The position numbers and the translations under genes are program-made. A DNA stretch of 64,000 nt from Nocardioides massiliensis (GTDB lineage: Bacteria > Actinomycetota > Actinomycetes > Propionibacteriales > Nocardioidaceae), in assembly GCF_030811215.1 (NCBI RefSeq), contig NZ_JAUSQM010000001.1, positions 930,001-994,000 of the forward strand. The letters run 5' to 3'. Numbering within the stretch: position 1 is the first letter of the stretch; the number at the start of each line of letters is the position of its first letter. The notes below the pieces were generated by a model. The model did not search any database. It saw nothing but the letters and a program-made list of their open reading frames with translations, and was not told the DNA's origin. This document shows positions 44,630 to 53,277 of the stretch, piece by piece.

Positions 44630-44719
44630 GGAGGTGGAGGGATTTGAACCCTCGATGGGGTTGTAGCCCCAAACCCGCTTAGCAGGCGGGCGCCATAGAC
44701 CGGACTAGGCGACACCTCC
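44630..44719 (-). tRNA. tRNA-Ser(GCT)
   Basis: Acceptor stem GGAGGTG/CACCTCC, anticodon stem-loop CCCGCCTGCTAAGCGGG with anticodon GCT, a long variable arm (TTTGGGGCTACAACCCCA) as required for tRNA-Ser, and T-arm GAGGGTTCAAATCCCTC. 90 nt, no encoded CCA. Confidence 0.95.
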
Positions 44720-44766
44720 CGAGCGAGGACAGGCTACCGGGGCGGCCGGGGACGGGGCGAATCGGG

Positions 44767-45561
44767 CTAGAAGTGGGTGCCGCCGTCGATGCGGATCTCG
44801 GTGCCGGTGATGAACGACCCGTCGGCGCTGGCCAGCATCGCGACCACCCCCGCGACCTTCTCCGGTCCGACGAAACCGCCGGGCAGCTTGGGCAGCAGCC
44901 CGCTGAAGAGGTCGAAGTCGGCATCGTCGGGGAGACCAGGGCCGGCGTTCTGCCCGCTCTCGCCGAGGCCCTCGGTCATGCCGGAGGAGATCGAGCCCGG
45001 CTGGACGGACGTGAACCGCACCCCGCGCTTGGCGTACTCCGACGCCAGCGCGTGCGTCATCGCCTGGATCCCGCCCTTGCTGGCGGAGTACGCCGCCATG
45101 TAGGGGTGGGCGAACGCCGCCGAGGTCGAGCTGAAGTTGACGACCGCGGGCTCGGTCCCGTCGAGCAGGGCGGGGATCGCCTCGCGGATGACCAGGAAGG
45201 TGCCGACCAGGTTGACCCGCAGCACCCGCTCGAAGTCGGCAAGCGAGGTCTCGTGCGTGTGGGAGGAGCGCAGGATGCCGGCGGCGTTGACGACGGCGTC
45301 GAGGCCACCGAGCGTGGCGACCGCCGACCGCACACCGGCCACGACCGAGCCCTCGTCGGCGACGTCGACCTCGAGCGTCGTCAGTCGGCCCGGCCCGGAC
45401 GCGTCCTGCTCGGCCGCGCGCTTCTCGGTGTGGGCGAGCCCCTCCGGACTGACGTCGGCACCGACGACCTGCCCGCCCTCGGCGAGCATCCGCAGCACGC
45501 AGGCCTGCCCGATCCCCGAGCCCGCACCGGTCACCAGCACACGACGTCCCTCGAAGCGCAT
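44767..45561 (-). CDS. Short-chain dehydrogenase/reductase
   Basis: 264 residues from ATG 45561. Classical SDR: cofactor loop VLVTGAGSGIGQACV, NNAG-like VVNAAGILRSS, catalytic Ser in VVNFSSTSAAFA, YxxxK in YMAAYSASKGGIQ, and C-terminal TGTEIRIDGGTHF. The Asp after the second strand (VVGADVSPEG) suggests NAD(H) preference. Substrate unknown. Confidence 0.92.
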   Translation of the reverse strand: MRFEGRRVLVTGAGSGIGQACVLRMLAEGGQVVGADVSPEGLAHTEKRAAEQDASGPGRLTTLEVDVADEGSVVAGVRSAVATLGGLDAVVNAAGILRSSHTHETSLADFERVLRVNLVGTFLVIREAIPALLDGTEPAVVNFSSTSAAFAHPYMAAYSASKGGIQAMTHALASEYAKRGVRFTSVQPGSISSGMTEGLGESGQNAGPGLPDDADFDLFSGLLPKLPGGFVGPEKVAGVVAMLASADGSFITGTEIRIDGGTHF

Positions 45562-45618
45562 CACGCGCCCATCCTGGCGCGTCAGCGTTGCGGGCGCAGG
45601 CGAATCAGCGCAGGAGAG

Positions 45619-46116
45619 TCAGCGCAGGCGCTTGTAGCCGCGCCCGTGGTCGAGGCGCTGACGCAGCTCGCGGACGAACTCCTCCGGGTCCCCGCCGAGC
45701 ACCCGCACCGGGATCGTGGTCGTGCCGCCGGCACGCAGCCGCAGCACCACACACGGTTCGCCGGCGACCTTCGTGACGACGGCGTCCTCGACGTCGGCCC
45801 AGCGGGCCTGGGCGCGGCCGACGCCGCGGACGTAGCGAACGCGGTAGCCGGCGGCGTCGAGCCGGACCATCCAGGTGCGCCGGGTCAGCAGCGCGCCGAC
45901 CACGAAGACCAGCACGACCGCGAGCACCACGCTGACGCCGAGCACCACGATCGGGAGGCTCAGCACACCCACCAGCAGGGTCACCACGAAGACCGCGCCC
46001 CCGATCACTGCCAGGAAGCCGCCCATCAACCGCAGCGCGAGCGGCTGGGAGAGGCGGTAGTCGATCCGCCCGGGCGGGCGGTCCGCGGCGGTGGTGGTGT
46101 CGTCGGCGTCGGTCAC
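45619..46116 (-). CDS. Membrane protein with PH-like domain
   Basis: 165 residues. An N-terminal polar tail is followed by two hydrophobic helices (LMGGFLAVIGGAVFVVTLL and VVLGVSVVLAVVLVFVVGAL). A C-terminal ~80-residue beta-rich part (WMVRLDAAGYRVRYVRGVGR, ARWADVEDAVV) resembles bacterial PH domains. Function unknown. The gene follows the SDR region in the same direction with about 55 bp between them. Confidence 0.75.
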   Translation of the reverse strand: MTDADDTTTAADRPPGRIDYRLSQPLALRLMGGFLAVIGGAVFVVTLLVGVLSLPIVVLGVSVVLAVVLVFVVGALLTRRTWMVRLDAAGYRVRYVRGVGRAQARWADVEDAVVTKVAGEPCVVLRLRAGGTTTIPVRVLGGDPEEFVRELRQRLDHGRGYKRLR

Positions 46117-46174
46117 GCCTCCATTGTCCCCCGCGCCCTCACCGGCCCGTGCGGGGCCACCGGCGCAGCTGCAG

Positions 46175-46888
46175 TCAGCGCCCGCGGAAGATCGGCGGGC
46201 GCTTCTCGGCGCGGGCGGCCGCGGCCTCCTGCACGTCCTCGCTCTCCCAGCACGCGGCGAAGGTCCGGGCGACCTCCTCCTCGCCGCCGCCGTTGAGCAC
46301 GAGCTTGTTGTGCGCCAGCGTGAGCGGCGCCAGCGTCGCGATCTCCTGCGCCCAGGCCAGCGCGGCGTCCAGGTCGCCGGTCCGGTCGACCAGCCCGTAG
46401 CGCACGGCCTCGTCGCGGTCGACGGTCTCGGCGGCGAGCATCAGCCGGCGCGCGAGGCCACCGCCGGCGACGGTCTGCAGCGTGCGCATCGTCCAGGCAT
46501 CGACGGCCATGCCGTTGCGAGCGGTCGGTACGCCGAACAACGCCTTCTCGTCGGCCACGCGCAGGTCGCAGGCGAGCGCCAGCTGGGTGCCGGCACCGAT
46601 CGCGGGTCCGTTGACGGCCGCGACCACCGGGACGGGAAGCCGGGTCAGCCCGTGCAGCATCCCGTAGAGCGCGTCGAGGAACGCGTCGCCGTACACCCCG
46701 GTCAGGTCGGCACCGGAGCAGAAGGACGTGCCCTCGCCGGTGACGACGAGGACCCGGGCGCCGGCGTCGACCTCGCTCTGCGCCGCGGCGAGCAGCGCCT
46801 GGGCGAGCTCGAGGTTGATCGCGTTGCGGCGCTCGGGGCGCTGCAGTGTCAGCAGGGAGACGGCATCGTGGCGGGTGGTGGCGAGCAT
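46175..46888 (-). CDS. Enoyl-CoA hydratase/isomerase family protein
   Basis: 237 residues. Crotonase fold: LQRPERRNAINLELAQAL, oxyanion-hole GEGTSFCSGADLTG and VNGPAIGAGTQLALACDLRV, and FGVPTARNGMAVDAW. Hydration or isomerisation of enoyl-CoA is expected. The exact Glu pair of mitochondrial hydratase is not fully conserved, so an isomerase or other crotonase activity is possible. Confidence 0.88.
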   Translation of the reverse strand: MLATTRHDAVSLLTLQRPERRNAINLELAQALLAAAQSEVDAGARVLVVTGEGTSFCSGADLTGVYGDAFLDALYGMLHGLTRLPVPVVAAVNGPAIGAGTQLALACDLRVADEKALFGVPTARNGMAVDAWTMRTLQTVAGGGLARRLMLAAETVDRDEAVRYGLVDRTGDLDAALAWAQEIATLAPLTLAHNKLVLNGGGEEEVARTFAACWESEDVQEAAAARAEKRPPIFRGR

Positions 46889-46926
46889 GATGGGAGCCTA
46901 GAACCCTGCTCGGTCGCCAAGCTCCA

Positions 46927-46942
46927 TGGGCAGAGGGGGCGG
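46927..46942. repeat. 16-bp direct repeat flanking IS481 (left copy)
   Basis: TGGGCAGAGGGGGCGG at 46927-46942 repeats exactly at 48310-48325, where it includes the 3' end of tRNA-Ser(TGA). It brackets the IS481 element and is best read as a long target-site duplication. Confidence 0.8.
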
Positions 46943-47016
46943 TGTGTTGGTCCAGGACATCCCGGACTGATGTCTCAAGACATGCCGGACTGATGTCTCA
47001 CGACATGCCGGACTGA

Positions 47017-48243
47017 GTGCTGAGCCGGCTCAACGCTCCGGCCATGTCGAAAACCAGACTGGTGATCACCGCTGTGGTGATCCAGAACCGTCCTGTCCAC
47101 GAGGTCGCCGCCGAGTACGGCATCTCACGGTCCTGGCTCTACGAGCTGCTGGCCCGCTATCGCACCGAGGGCGAGGCGGTCTTCGAACCGCGCTCGCGCC
47201 GACCCAAGAACATCGCGAACGCCACTGCGGAAGAGGTGGTGGAGCTCATCGTCGAGCTCCGCGAGAAACTCGCTACCACCGGGCTCGACTGCGGCCCAGA
47301 CACCATCAAGTGGCACCTGGAACACCACCACGGCGTCGAGATCGCTCGCACGACGATCTCCCGACACCTGACCGCTCGCGGCCTGGTGGTCCCGGAGCCG
47401 AAGAAACGCCCGAAGTCCTCCTACATCCGGTTCGAAGCTGCTATGCCCAACGAGCGTTGGCAGTCCGACTTCACCCACTACCGCCTCACCCGCCCCGACG
47501 GTCACCCCGGTGCGGACACCGAGATCTTGAGCTGGCTCGATGACTGCTCCCGCTTCGCGCTCTCGGTCACCGCACACGTCCGGGTCACCGGCACCATCGT
47601 GCTCACCACCTTCCGCGCGAGCGTGACCATCTACGGGATCCCGGCCTCCACCCTCACCGATAACGGCATGGTGTTCACCACCCGCCTGTCCGGCGGCAAG
47701 GGCGGACGCAACGGCTTCGAGCACGAGCTGCGGCGTCTGGGCGTGCGGCAGATCAACTCCACCCCGAACCACCCGACTACCTGCGGCAAGGTCGAACGGT
47801 TCCAGCAGACGCTGAAGAAGTGGCTACGCGCCCAACCGGTCCAACCGAGCACCGTCGAAGAGCTCCAGGCACTGCTGGACCGCTTCGTCGAGACCTACAA
47901 CCACCACCGACCGCACCGGTCGCTACCGCACCGCGCCACCCCCGCGACCATCTACACCAGCCGCCCCAAAGCAACCCCTGAGCAACACGCTCGCGCCGAT
48001 GACACCCACGACCGGGTCCGCCGCGACCGCATCGACAAGACCGGCAAGATCACCCTGCGCCACAGCGGACGGCTCTACTCCATCGGCATCGGGCGAACCC
48101 ACGCCCGAACCCGCGTGATCGTCCTCGTCCAGGACCTCAACATCCGCATCATCGACGCCGCCACCGGCGAACTACTCCGCCAACTGGTCCTCGACACCAC
48201 CAAGCGCTACCAACCGATCCCACGCCCGAACACATCGAGCTGA
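47017..48243 (+). CDS. IS481-family transposase
   Basis: 408 residues; translation may instead start at ATG 47044 (MSKTRLVITAVV), the more usual N-terminus. N-terminal HTH (VHEVAAEYGISRSWLYELLARY). The integrase core has the DDE triad in WQSDFTHYRL, STLTDNGMVFTT and TCGKVERFQQTLKKW, then the hallmark YNHHRPHRSLPHRATP. The C-terminal extension ends KRYQPIPRPNTSS. Intact. Confidence 0.95.
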   Translation: MLSRLNAPAMSKTRLVITAVVIQNRPVHEVAAEYGISRSWLYELLARYRTEGEAVFEPRSRRPKNIANATAEEVVELIVELREKLATTGLDCGPDTIKWHLEHHHGVEIARTTISRHLTARGLVVPEPKKRPKSSYIRFEAAMPNERWQSDFTHYRLTRPDGHPGADTEILSWLDDCSRFALSVTAHVRVTGTIVLTTFRASVTIYGIPASTLTDNGMVFTTRLSGGKGGRNGFEHELRRLGVRQINSTPNHPTTCGKVERFQQTLKKWLRAQPVQPSTVEELQALLDRFVETYNHHRPHRSLPHRATPATIYTSRPKATPEQHARADDTHDRVRRDRIDKTGKITLRHSGRLYSIGIGRTHARTRVIVLVQDLNIRIIDAATGELLRQLVLDTTKRYQPIPRPNTSS

Positions 48244-48250
48244 AAATGAA

Positions 48251-48287
48251 GGACGGCCGAACCCAAATGGCGTGGGTTCGGCCGTCC
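48251..48287 (+). terminator. Strong hairpin at IS481 right end
   Basis: A perfect 15-bp stem GGACGGCCGAACCCA (48251-48265) with its complement (48273-48287) and a 7-nt loop, 8 bp after the transposase stop. Likely terminator and shield between IS and tRNA transcription. Confidence 0.7.
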
Positions 48288-48313
48288 GCGATGTCCTGAG
48301 ACATCACAATGGG

Positions 48314-48398
48314 CAGAGGGGGCGGGATTCGAACCCGCGGTGGGTCTCCCCACGACCGCTTTCAAGGCGGTTCCGATCGGCCGCTCCGGCACCCCTCC
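48314..48398 (-). tRNA. tRNA-Ser(TGA)
   Basis: Acceptor stem GGAGGGG/CCCCTCT (one G-U pair), anticodon stem-loop ACCGCCTTGAAAGCGGT with anticodon TGA, a long variable arm (CGTGGGGAGACCCACC), and T-arm GCGGGTTCGAATCCCGC. Its 3' end falls in the 16-bp repeat beside IS481; the tRNA itself is intact. Confidence 0.95.
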
Positions 48399-48448
48399 TC
48401 GCCGTCGGCACCAGCCGACGACGGCGTGCAGTCTACGCGGCGGGAGCG

Positions 48449-48682
48449 TCAGTCGACGTCGAGCACCACGAGCGCGTCACCCTCCTGGACGACGTCGCCG
48501 GCCTCGACCTTGACGGCGCTGACCCGGCCGGCGCGCTCGGCGAGCACGGGGATCTCCATCTTCATGGACTCCAGCAGCACCACGATGTCGCCCGCCTCGA
48601 CCTGCGCTCCGGCGGCCACGCTCACCGACATCACGTTGGCCACCATCTCGGCGGCGATCTCCACCTGCTGCTCGCGTCCCAT
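48449..48682 (-). CDS. Stand-alone biotinyl/lipoyl-attachment domain protein
   Basis: 77 residues forming only a biotinyl domain: VAAGAQVEAGDIVVLLESMKME with the modified Lys in ESMKME, then AGRVSAVKVEAGDVVQEGDALVVL. ExMKM is the biotin-accepting signature. It would serve as carboxyl carrier for a carboxylase whose other subunits are not in the window. Similar small proteins are annotated in actinobacteria as biotin/lipoyl-binding carrier protein. Confidence 0.9.
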   Translation of the reverse strand: MGREQQVEIAAEMVANVMSVSVAAGAQVEAGDIVVLLESMKMEIPVLAERAGRVSAVKVEAGDVVQEGDALVVLDVD

Positions 48683-48732
48683 GCGCGTGACGCTAGACCG
48701 CCGGGCCGGTTACTCGCGCGTTCGTGCTCGAC

Positions 48733-49788
48733 TCACAGCACCGGGGCCGTACGGCGGGGCTCGGGGCGGTGGGCGGAGGCGGCCTCGAGCTGGCGGGCAC
48801 GCCGGCCCCGGGGGCCAGTGAGGAACTGGTCGAGCCGGATGACGCCGTACCCGACCACGAGCCCGGCGAGCAGGCTGTAGAGCAGGCTGAAGCCGGCGGT
48901 GACGAGGCCGACCGAGGCGAGGGCGACCGCCAGCGGTCCGGTGGCCGCGACCCCGAAAGCGCACACCCACCAGCCTTGGCGACGACGCGCGCGCATGGAG
49001 ACTCCCCACGCCAGGGCGGGGAAGCCGAGCAGGATCGCGAGCGGCTGCGGGACCCCGCCGAGCGTCGCGTCGACCTGCGCCACGAACGACTCGAAGGCCC
49101 CGAGCAGCCCCGGCGAGGCCCACCGCCGCAACGCCTCGGTGTAGGCGAGGGTCACCGTCACCGCTCCGAGCCCGGCAGCGAGGATCACCGACCCACGCCG
49201 GCCCAGGCCGTGCAGACCCGCGCCCAGCCGGAACACCAGCAGCAGCGCCCCCGCCAGCGACAGCGCGAGGACGACGTAGGCGAGCCGCTCGCGCGAGACC
49301 TCCGCGGCGTACCCCTCGATGGCGAGCGCTCCGGCCGCCGCCACGACCACGGCGACGAGGACCTCCCGCACGACCCCGGGGAAGGTCGCCGCCGGCAAGG
49401 TCAGCATGACGCCGAGCACGGCGGAGACCACTCCGGTGAGCACCACCAGCCCGGACAACAGGATCGGCTCGGCCAGGGCGACCCCGGCCACGCCGAGCAC
49501 CAGGCACAGTGCCCCGCTGATCACCGGGCGACCACCCGTGCGGACCGCCAGCGCCACGCCGTACAGCGTCGTCAGGACGACCGCGGCACCGCGCTGGGCG
49601 ACCAGGGGGAGCACGTCGGTACGACCCAGCAGCAGCACGGCCAGCGCGGCGACCACGAGCAGCGTGCCCCACGTCCACGTCCACGTGCGCGCGCTGCGAG
49701 GCGGGGGCGGCGGCGACTCCGGGAGTCGGCGGCGGCGCGGCGGCGGGTCGGCCCGCCGACGACCTTGCCTCCGGTCCGCCGTCACCAC
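48733..49788 (-). CDS. Polytopic membrane protein of unknown function
   Basis: 351 residues from GTG 49788; GTG 49785 is equally possible. A short Arg/Pro-rich cytoplasmic N-terminus is followed by about ten hydrophobic segments (for example LLVVAALAVLLLGRTDVL, VISGALCLVLGVAGVALAE, PLAILLGFPALAWGVSM and FSLLYSLLAGLVVGYGVI). The C-terminal tail is basic. No catalytic motif or known family was recognised. Confidence 0.7.
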   Translation of the reverse strand: MVTADRRQGRRRADPPPRRRRLPESPPPPPRSARTWTWTWGTLLVVAALAVLLLGRTDVLPLVAQRGAAVVLTTLYGVALAVRTGGRPVISGALCLVLGVAGVALAEPILLSGLVVLTGVVSAVLGVMLTLPAATFPGVVREVLVAVVVAAAGALAIEGYAAEVSRERLAYVVLALSLAGALLLVFRLGAGLHGLGRRGSVILAAGLGAVTVTLAYTEALRRWASPGLLGAFESFVAQVDATLGGVPQPLAILLGFPALAWGVSMRARRRQGWWVCAFGVAATGPLAVALASVGLVTAGFSLLYSLLAGLVVGYGVIRLDQFLTGPRGRRARQLEAASAHRPEPRRTAPVL

Positions 49789-49816
49789 GCGGCGAGGATA
49801 GCGAGCGCGGCCCGCC

Positions 49817-50626
49817 TCACATGCGCCGGTTGGCCAGCGACGGGTTCTGGGCCCTGGCCTCCTCGAGCACGTCGCGGCGCAGGTCGACGGTGACCGTGAG
49901 GCCGTCGGCGTCCCCCACCTCGCCCAGCACGTCACCGAGCGGCGAGACGACCAGCGAGTGCCCGGTGTAGCGCGGCGCGGGCTGGCCGACCGCCGCGACG
50001 AAGACCGTGTTCTCGATCGCCCGGGCCACGGCGAGGGTGCGCCAGTGGTGGACCTTCCGGTCACCGGCGACCCAGGCGGCCGGGACGACGAGCACCTCGG
50101 CCCCGGCGTCGACGAGGGCCCGCGCGAGCTCGGGGAACCGCAGGTCGTAGCAGGTCATCAGTCCGACCTTGAAGGTCGTGCCGTCGGAGCCCGGGACGTC
50201 CACGACGACCGGGGCGATCTCACCGGGGCTGAGCCGGTCGGACTCGCGGTAGCCGAAGGAGTCGTAGAGGTGGATCTTGCGGTAGTGGTCGACCCGGCCC
50301 GGCTGGGCGAGCACGAGCGTGTTCCACGGACGCTCGGGGTCGGCGGAGCGCTCGAACATGCCGCCGACCACCCCGAAGCCATGCTGGTCCGCCAGGGCCG
50401 CCAGGCGCTGGACGAACGGACCGTCGAGGTCCTGGGCGTGGGCGGAGACGTCCGAGCCGGGCGAGCCGAAGTCCCGGGCGAACGCCTCCGGGAGCACCAC
50501 GAGGTGCGGCGCGGGCGAGCGCCGTGCCGCCCGGTCGACCGCGGCCAGGGCGGCGAGGTTCTCCTCCGGGTCCAACGACGAGGCGCACTGGAGCAAGGTG
50601 ACGCGGAGCAGCGGGGCGGCGGCCAT
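49817..50626 (-). CDS. Carbon-nitrogen hydrolase (nitrilase superfamily)
   Basis: 269 residues from ATG 50626. The catalytic triad is visible: Glu in LVVLPEAFARDFG, Lys in HYRKIHLYDSFGYRES, and Cys in GLMTCYDLRFPELAR. The second Glu region is VHHWRTLAVARAIEN. The RKIHLYD and GLMTCYDLRFPE blocks resemble omega-amidase/Nit-type enzymes, which hydrolyse alpha-keto amides or deaminated glutathione. That subfamily choice is inference. Confidence 0.9.
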   Translation of the reverse strand: MAAAPLLRVTLLQCASSLDPEENLAALAAVDRAARRSPAPHLVVLPEAFARDFGSPGSDVSAHAQDLDGPFVQRLAALADQHGFGVVGGMFERSADPERPWNTLVLAQPGRVDHYRKIHLYDSFGYRESDRLSPGEIAPVVVDVPGSDGTTFKVGLMTCYDLRFPELARALVDAGAEVLVVPAAWVAGDRKVHHWRTLAVARAIENTVFVAAVGQPAPRYTGHSLVVSPLGDVLGEVGDADGLTVTVDLRRDVLEEARAQNPSLANRRM

Positions 50627-50683
50627 GTCGGCCAGCGTGCCACGGCACGCCCATGATCCAACCGGCGATGCAAGACTGGCGCG

Positions 50684-51352
50684 ATGGATCCCGTCGAGCC
50701 ACGCGGCGCCGGTCTGCCGCAGGTCGCCGGCGACCAGCCGGCGCGGGTCGCCGCGGTGGTGCTCGCCGGCGGCGGTGCGGTCCGGCTCGGCGGGGTCGAC
50801 AAGCACGCGCTGGAGATCGGTGGCCGCACGCTGCTCGACCGGGTGCTCGACGTGCTGACGCCGCCGGTCGAGGACGTGGTCGTCGTCGGCCCGGAGGTCC
50901 GGACGCACCGGCCGGTGCTGTTCACCCGGGAGGACCCTCCGGGGGGAGGTCCGGCTGCCGGCCTGGTCGCCGGCATCGCGACCCTGGAGCGGCTGCGGGG
51001 CAGCCTGCCGGACCGGGTCGTCGCCCTCGCCGTCGACATGCCGATGGTGACGACCGCGACGATCGACCGGCTGCTGCAGGCACTCGACGCGGACCCCGGC
51101 GCCGACGGGGTGCTCCTCGTCGACGCGGGCGGGCGACGCCAGCCGCTGTGCGCCGCCTACCGCGCGGCGTCGCTGCTCTCCGCGGTGCCGGCGGGCCGGG
51201 AGTCGACGTACGGCTTGGCGATGCGCCGGCTGCTCTTCGGGCTGCGGCTGGTCGAGGTGCCGGCGCGGGCCCACGAGGCCGCCGACGTCGACACCTGGGA
51301 GGACCTACGCGAGCTGCGACAGCGGGTTGCGCCCGACGACCCGGACGTATGA
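50684..51352 (+). CDS. MobA-like molybdenum cofactor guanylyltransferase
   Basis: 222 residues. NTP-transferase fold: AAVVLAGGGAVRLGGVDKHAL, the nucleotide-binding loop (GGxxxRxGxxK variant with an Arg/Gly core), GPAAGLVAGIATL, and VVALAVDMPMVTTATIDRL with the metal Asp. RRQPLCAAYR is the molybdopterin-side motif. Likely adds GMP to molybdopterin. A DUF6457-type gene follows 10 bp later, a pairing seen in actinobacteria. Confidence 0.85.
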   Translation: MDPVEPRGAGLPQVAGDQPARVAAVVLAGGGAVRLGGVDKHALEIGGRTLLDRVLDVLTPPVEDVVVVGPEVRTHRPVLFTREDPPGGGPAAGLVAGIATLERLRGSLPDRVVALAVDMPMVTTATIDRLLQALDADPGADGVLLVDAGGRRQPLCAAYRAASLLSAVPAGRESTYGLAMRRLLFGLRLVEVPARAHEAADVDTWEDLRELRQRVAPDDPDV

Positions 51353-51362
51353 GGCTGGCCGG

Positions 51363-51698
51363 GTGAACCTCCACGACTGGATCGACGAGGTCTGCGACGT
51401 GCTCGACCTCGACCACGAGATCGACGAGGGCCTCGTGCTCGACCTGGCGCGGGTCTGCGCCCACGGGGTCGAGCGTCCGGCGGCGCCGGTCACGTCGTAC
51501 CTCCTCGGGTACGCCGCCGGGGCGCGCGGGTTGTCGTCGCGACAGATCGAGGAGCTGGCCGAGCGCGTCACCGCGTTGGCGGAGCGGTGGGACCGGCCGG
51601 CCGCTGACGACGCCGACGACCCGGCCGACCTCGGCCCCGACGACCCGCCCGACGCCGACCTGGCCACGGCCCTGGGTGAGGACCCCGAGCCGCCGTGA
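51363..51698 (+). CDS. DUF6457-like protein beside mobA
   Basis: 111 residues from GTG 51363. Helical: LHDWIDEVCDVLDLDHEIDEGLVLDLARVCAHGVERPAAPV, TSYLLGYAAGARGLS, then an acidic Asp/Pro tail. I recognise the family only as a small partner of MobA-like genes (often labelled DUF6457 or molybdopterin-guanine dinucleotide biosynthesis protein). Molecular role unknown. Confidence 0.75.
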   Translation: MNLHDWIDEVCDVLDLDHEIDEGLVLDLARVCAHGVERPAAPVTSYLLGYAAGARGLSSRQIEELAERVTALAERWDRPAADDADDPADLGPDDPPDADLATALGEDPEPP

Positions 51699-51718
51699 GC
51701 GCTGGCTAGGGTCGAGGC

Positions 51719-52687
51719 ATGCGCGCTGTCGTCGTACCCGAGCCCGGAGGGCCCGAGGCCCTCACGCTGAGCGACCTGCCCGACCTCGAGCCCGGACCCG
51801 GCGAGGTCCTGCTTGACGTGGCAGCGACCGCGGTGAACCGCGCCGACCTGCTGCAGCGGCGCGGGTTCTATCCCCCGCCGCCCGGCGCGTCCGACGTCCT
51901 CGGGCTCGAGTGCTCGGGCACGGTCGCTGCGGTCGGCGACGGCGTCGAGGGATGGTCGGTGGGCGACCAGGCGTGCGCGCTGCTGGCCGGTGGCGGCTAC
52001 GCCACCGGCGTCGTGGTGCCGGCCGAGCAGCTCATGCCGGTGCCTGCGGGCATCGACCTCGTCACCGCCGCGGCCCTGCCCGAGGTCGCGGCGACCGTGT
52101 GGTCCAACGTCTTCATGGTCGCCGGGCTGCAGCCCGGTGAGCTCTTCCTCGTCCACGGTGGCGCCGGTGGCATCGGCACGATGGCGATCCAGCTCGCGAC
52201 GGCGTACGGCGCGCGCGTGGCGGCCACCGCTGGCTCTGCCGAGAAGCTCGCGGTCTGCACGGAGCTGGGCGCGGAGCTGGCGATCAACTACCGCGACGAG
52301 GACTTCGTGGAGGTCGTGCGCGAGCACGGGGGCGCCGACGTCATCCTCGACAACATGGGCGCGAAGTACCTCGGGCGCAACGTCGACGCACTCGCCACCG
52401 AGGGCCGCCTGGTCGTCATCGGCATGCAGGGCGGCACCAAGGGCGAGCTCGACCTGGGCAAGCTGCTCGGCAAGCGCGGCGCGGTGATCGCCACCTCCCT
52501 GCGGTCGCGGCCCGTCGCGGAGAAGGGCGCGATCTGCGCCGCGCTCGTCGAGCACGTGTGGCCCCTGGTCGCCGACGGGAAGGTCCGCCCGATCGTCCAC
52601 GCGACGCTGCCGCTGGAGCAGGTGCGCGAGGCGCACACCATGCTGGAGGACTCGGTGCACGTCGGGAAGGTCGTCCTCACGACCTAG
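51719..52687 (+). CDS. NAD(P)H quinone oxidoreductase (zinc-independent MDR)
   Basis: 322 residues. Medium-chain dehydrogenase/reductase of quinone-reductase type: VNRADLLQRRGFYPPPPGAS, LGLECSGTVAAVGDGV, the cofactor motif LVHGGAGGIGTMAIQLA, and AGSAEKLAVCTELGAELAINY. No structural zinc cysteines. It fits the PIG3-like quinone oxidoreductase subgroup. The ATG is 20 bp after the upstream stop. Confidence 0.92.
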   Translation: MRAVVVPEPGGPEALTLSDLPDLEPGPGEVLLDVAATAVNRADLLQRRGFYPPPPGASDVLGLECSGTVAAVGDGVEGWSVGDQACALLAGGGYATGVVVPAEQLMPVPAGIDLVTAAALPEVAATVWSNVFMVAGLQPGELFLVHGGAGGIGTMAIQLATAYGARVAATAGSAEKLAVCTELGAELAINYRDEDFVEVVREHGGADVILDNMGAKYLGRNVDALATEGRLVVIGMQGGTKGELDLGKLLGKRGAVIATSLRSRPVAEKGAICAALVEHVWPLVADGKVRPIVHATLPLEQVREAHTMLEDSVHVGKVVLTT

Positions 52688-52710
52688 GCCCCCACACCTA
52701 GGCTGGAGTC

Positions 52711-53277
52711 ATGAGCGAGAACTCCGACGAGCCCCGCGTGATGGTCATCGGCCCCGACGGGATGTCGATCGCGGGCGGGCAGAGCGCGGCTGACGGGGAG
52801 GGCGGCGACGAGGGCGAGACCCACGTGACCGACCTCGTCGAGCAGCCCGCCAAGGTCATGCGCATCGGCAGCATGATCCGCCAGCTCCTCGAGGAGGTGA
52901 AGGCCGCGCCCCTCGACGACGCCAGCCGGCAGCGCCTGAAGGAGATCCACCAGTCCTCCATCAAGGAACTCGAGGCCGGTCTCGCACCCGAGCTGGTCGA
53001 GGAGCTGCAGCGGCTCTCGCTGCCGTTCGCGGAGGAGACCCCGTCCGACGCGGAGCTGCGGATCGCGCAGGCGCAGCTGGTCGGATGGCTCGAGGGCCTG
53101 TTCCACGGCATCCAGACCGCGATCTATGCCCAGCAGATGGCCGCCCGTGCGCAGCTCGAGCAGATGCGGCGCGCGCTGCCCGGCGGGATGACACCCCAGG
53201 CTCCCGGGCAGCCCGGGGCCGAGCAGGCCGGCGGCGGCGAGCCCGACGGGCGCCGCGGCGGCGGGCTCTACCTCTAG
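52711..53277 (+). CDS. bpa: Bacterial proteasome activator Bpa
   Basis: 188 residues. A helical ring-forming core: VTDLVEQPAKVMRIGSMIRQLLEEVKAAPLDD, LKEIHQSSIKELEAGLAPEL, and QLVGWLEGLFHGIQTAIYAQQMAARAQLEQM, all diagnostic of Bpa (DUF2587). The extreme C-terminus RGGGLYL matches the docking tail that opens the 20S proteasome gate in an ATP-independent way. This supports an actinobacterial host with a proteasome; proteasome genes are not in the window. Confidence 0.95.
   Translation: MSENSDEPRVMVIGPDGMSIAGGQSAADGEGGDEGETHVTDLVEQPAKVMRIGSMIRQLLEEVKAAPLDDASRQRLKEIHQSSIKELEAGLAPELVEELQRLSLPFAEETPSDAELRIAQAQLVGWLEGLFHGIQTAIYAQQMAARAQLEQMRRALPGGMTPQAPGQPGAEQAGGGEPDGRRGGGLYL

Larger units (their letters stand above)
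46943..48308 (+). mobile_element. IS481-family insertion sequence
   Basis: About 1366 bp. Imperfect ~25-bp inverted ends: left TGTGTTGGTCCAGGACATC and right (read inward) TGTGATGTCTCAGGACATC. The left end carries extra tandem copies of GACTGATGTCTCANGACATG before the gene. It is flanked by 16-bp direct repeats and ends with a strong hairpin. Confidence 0.9.

Noticed and set aside
46927-48325. attL/attR of a genomic island at tRNA-Ser
   Set aside because: The direct repeats enclose only one IS481 with its own inverted ends and no integrase; target duplication is simpler.
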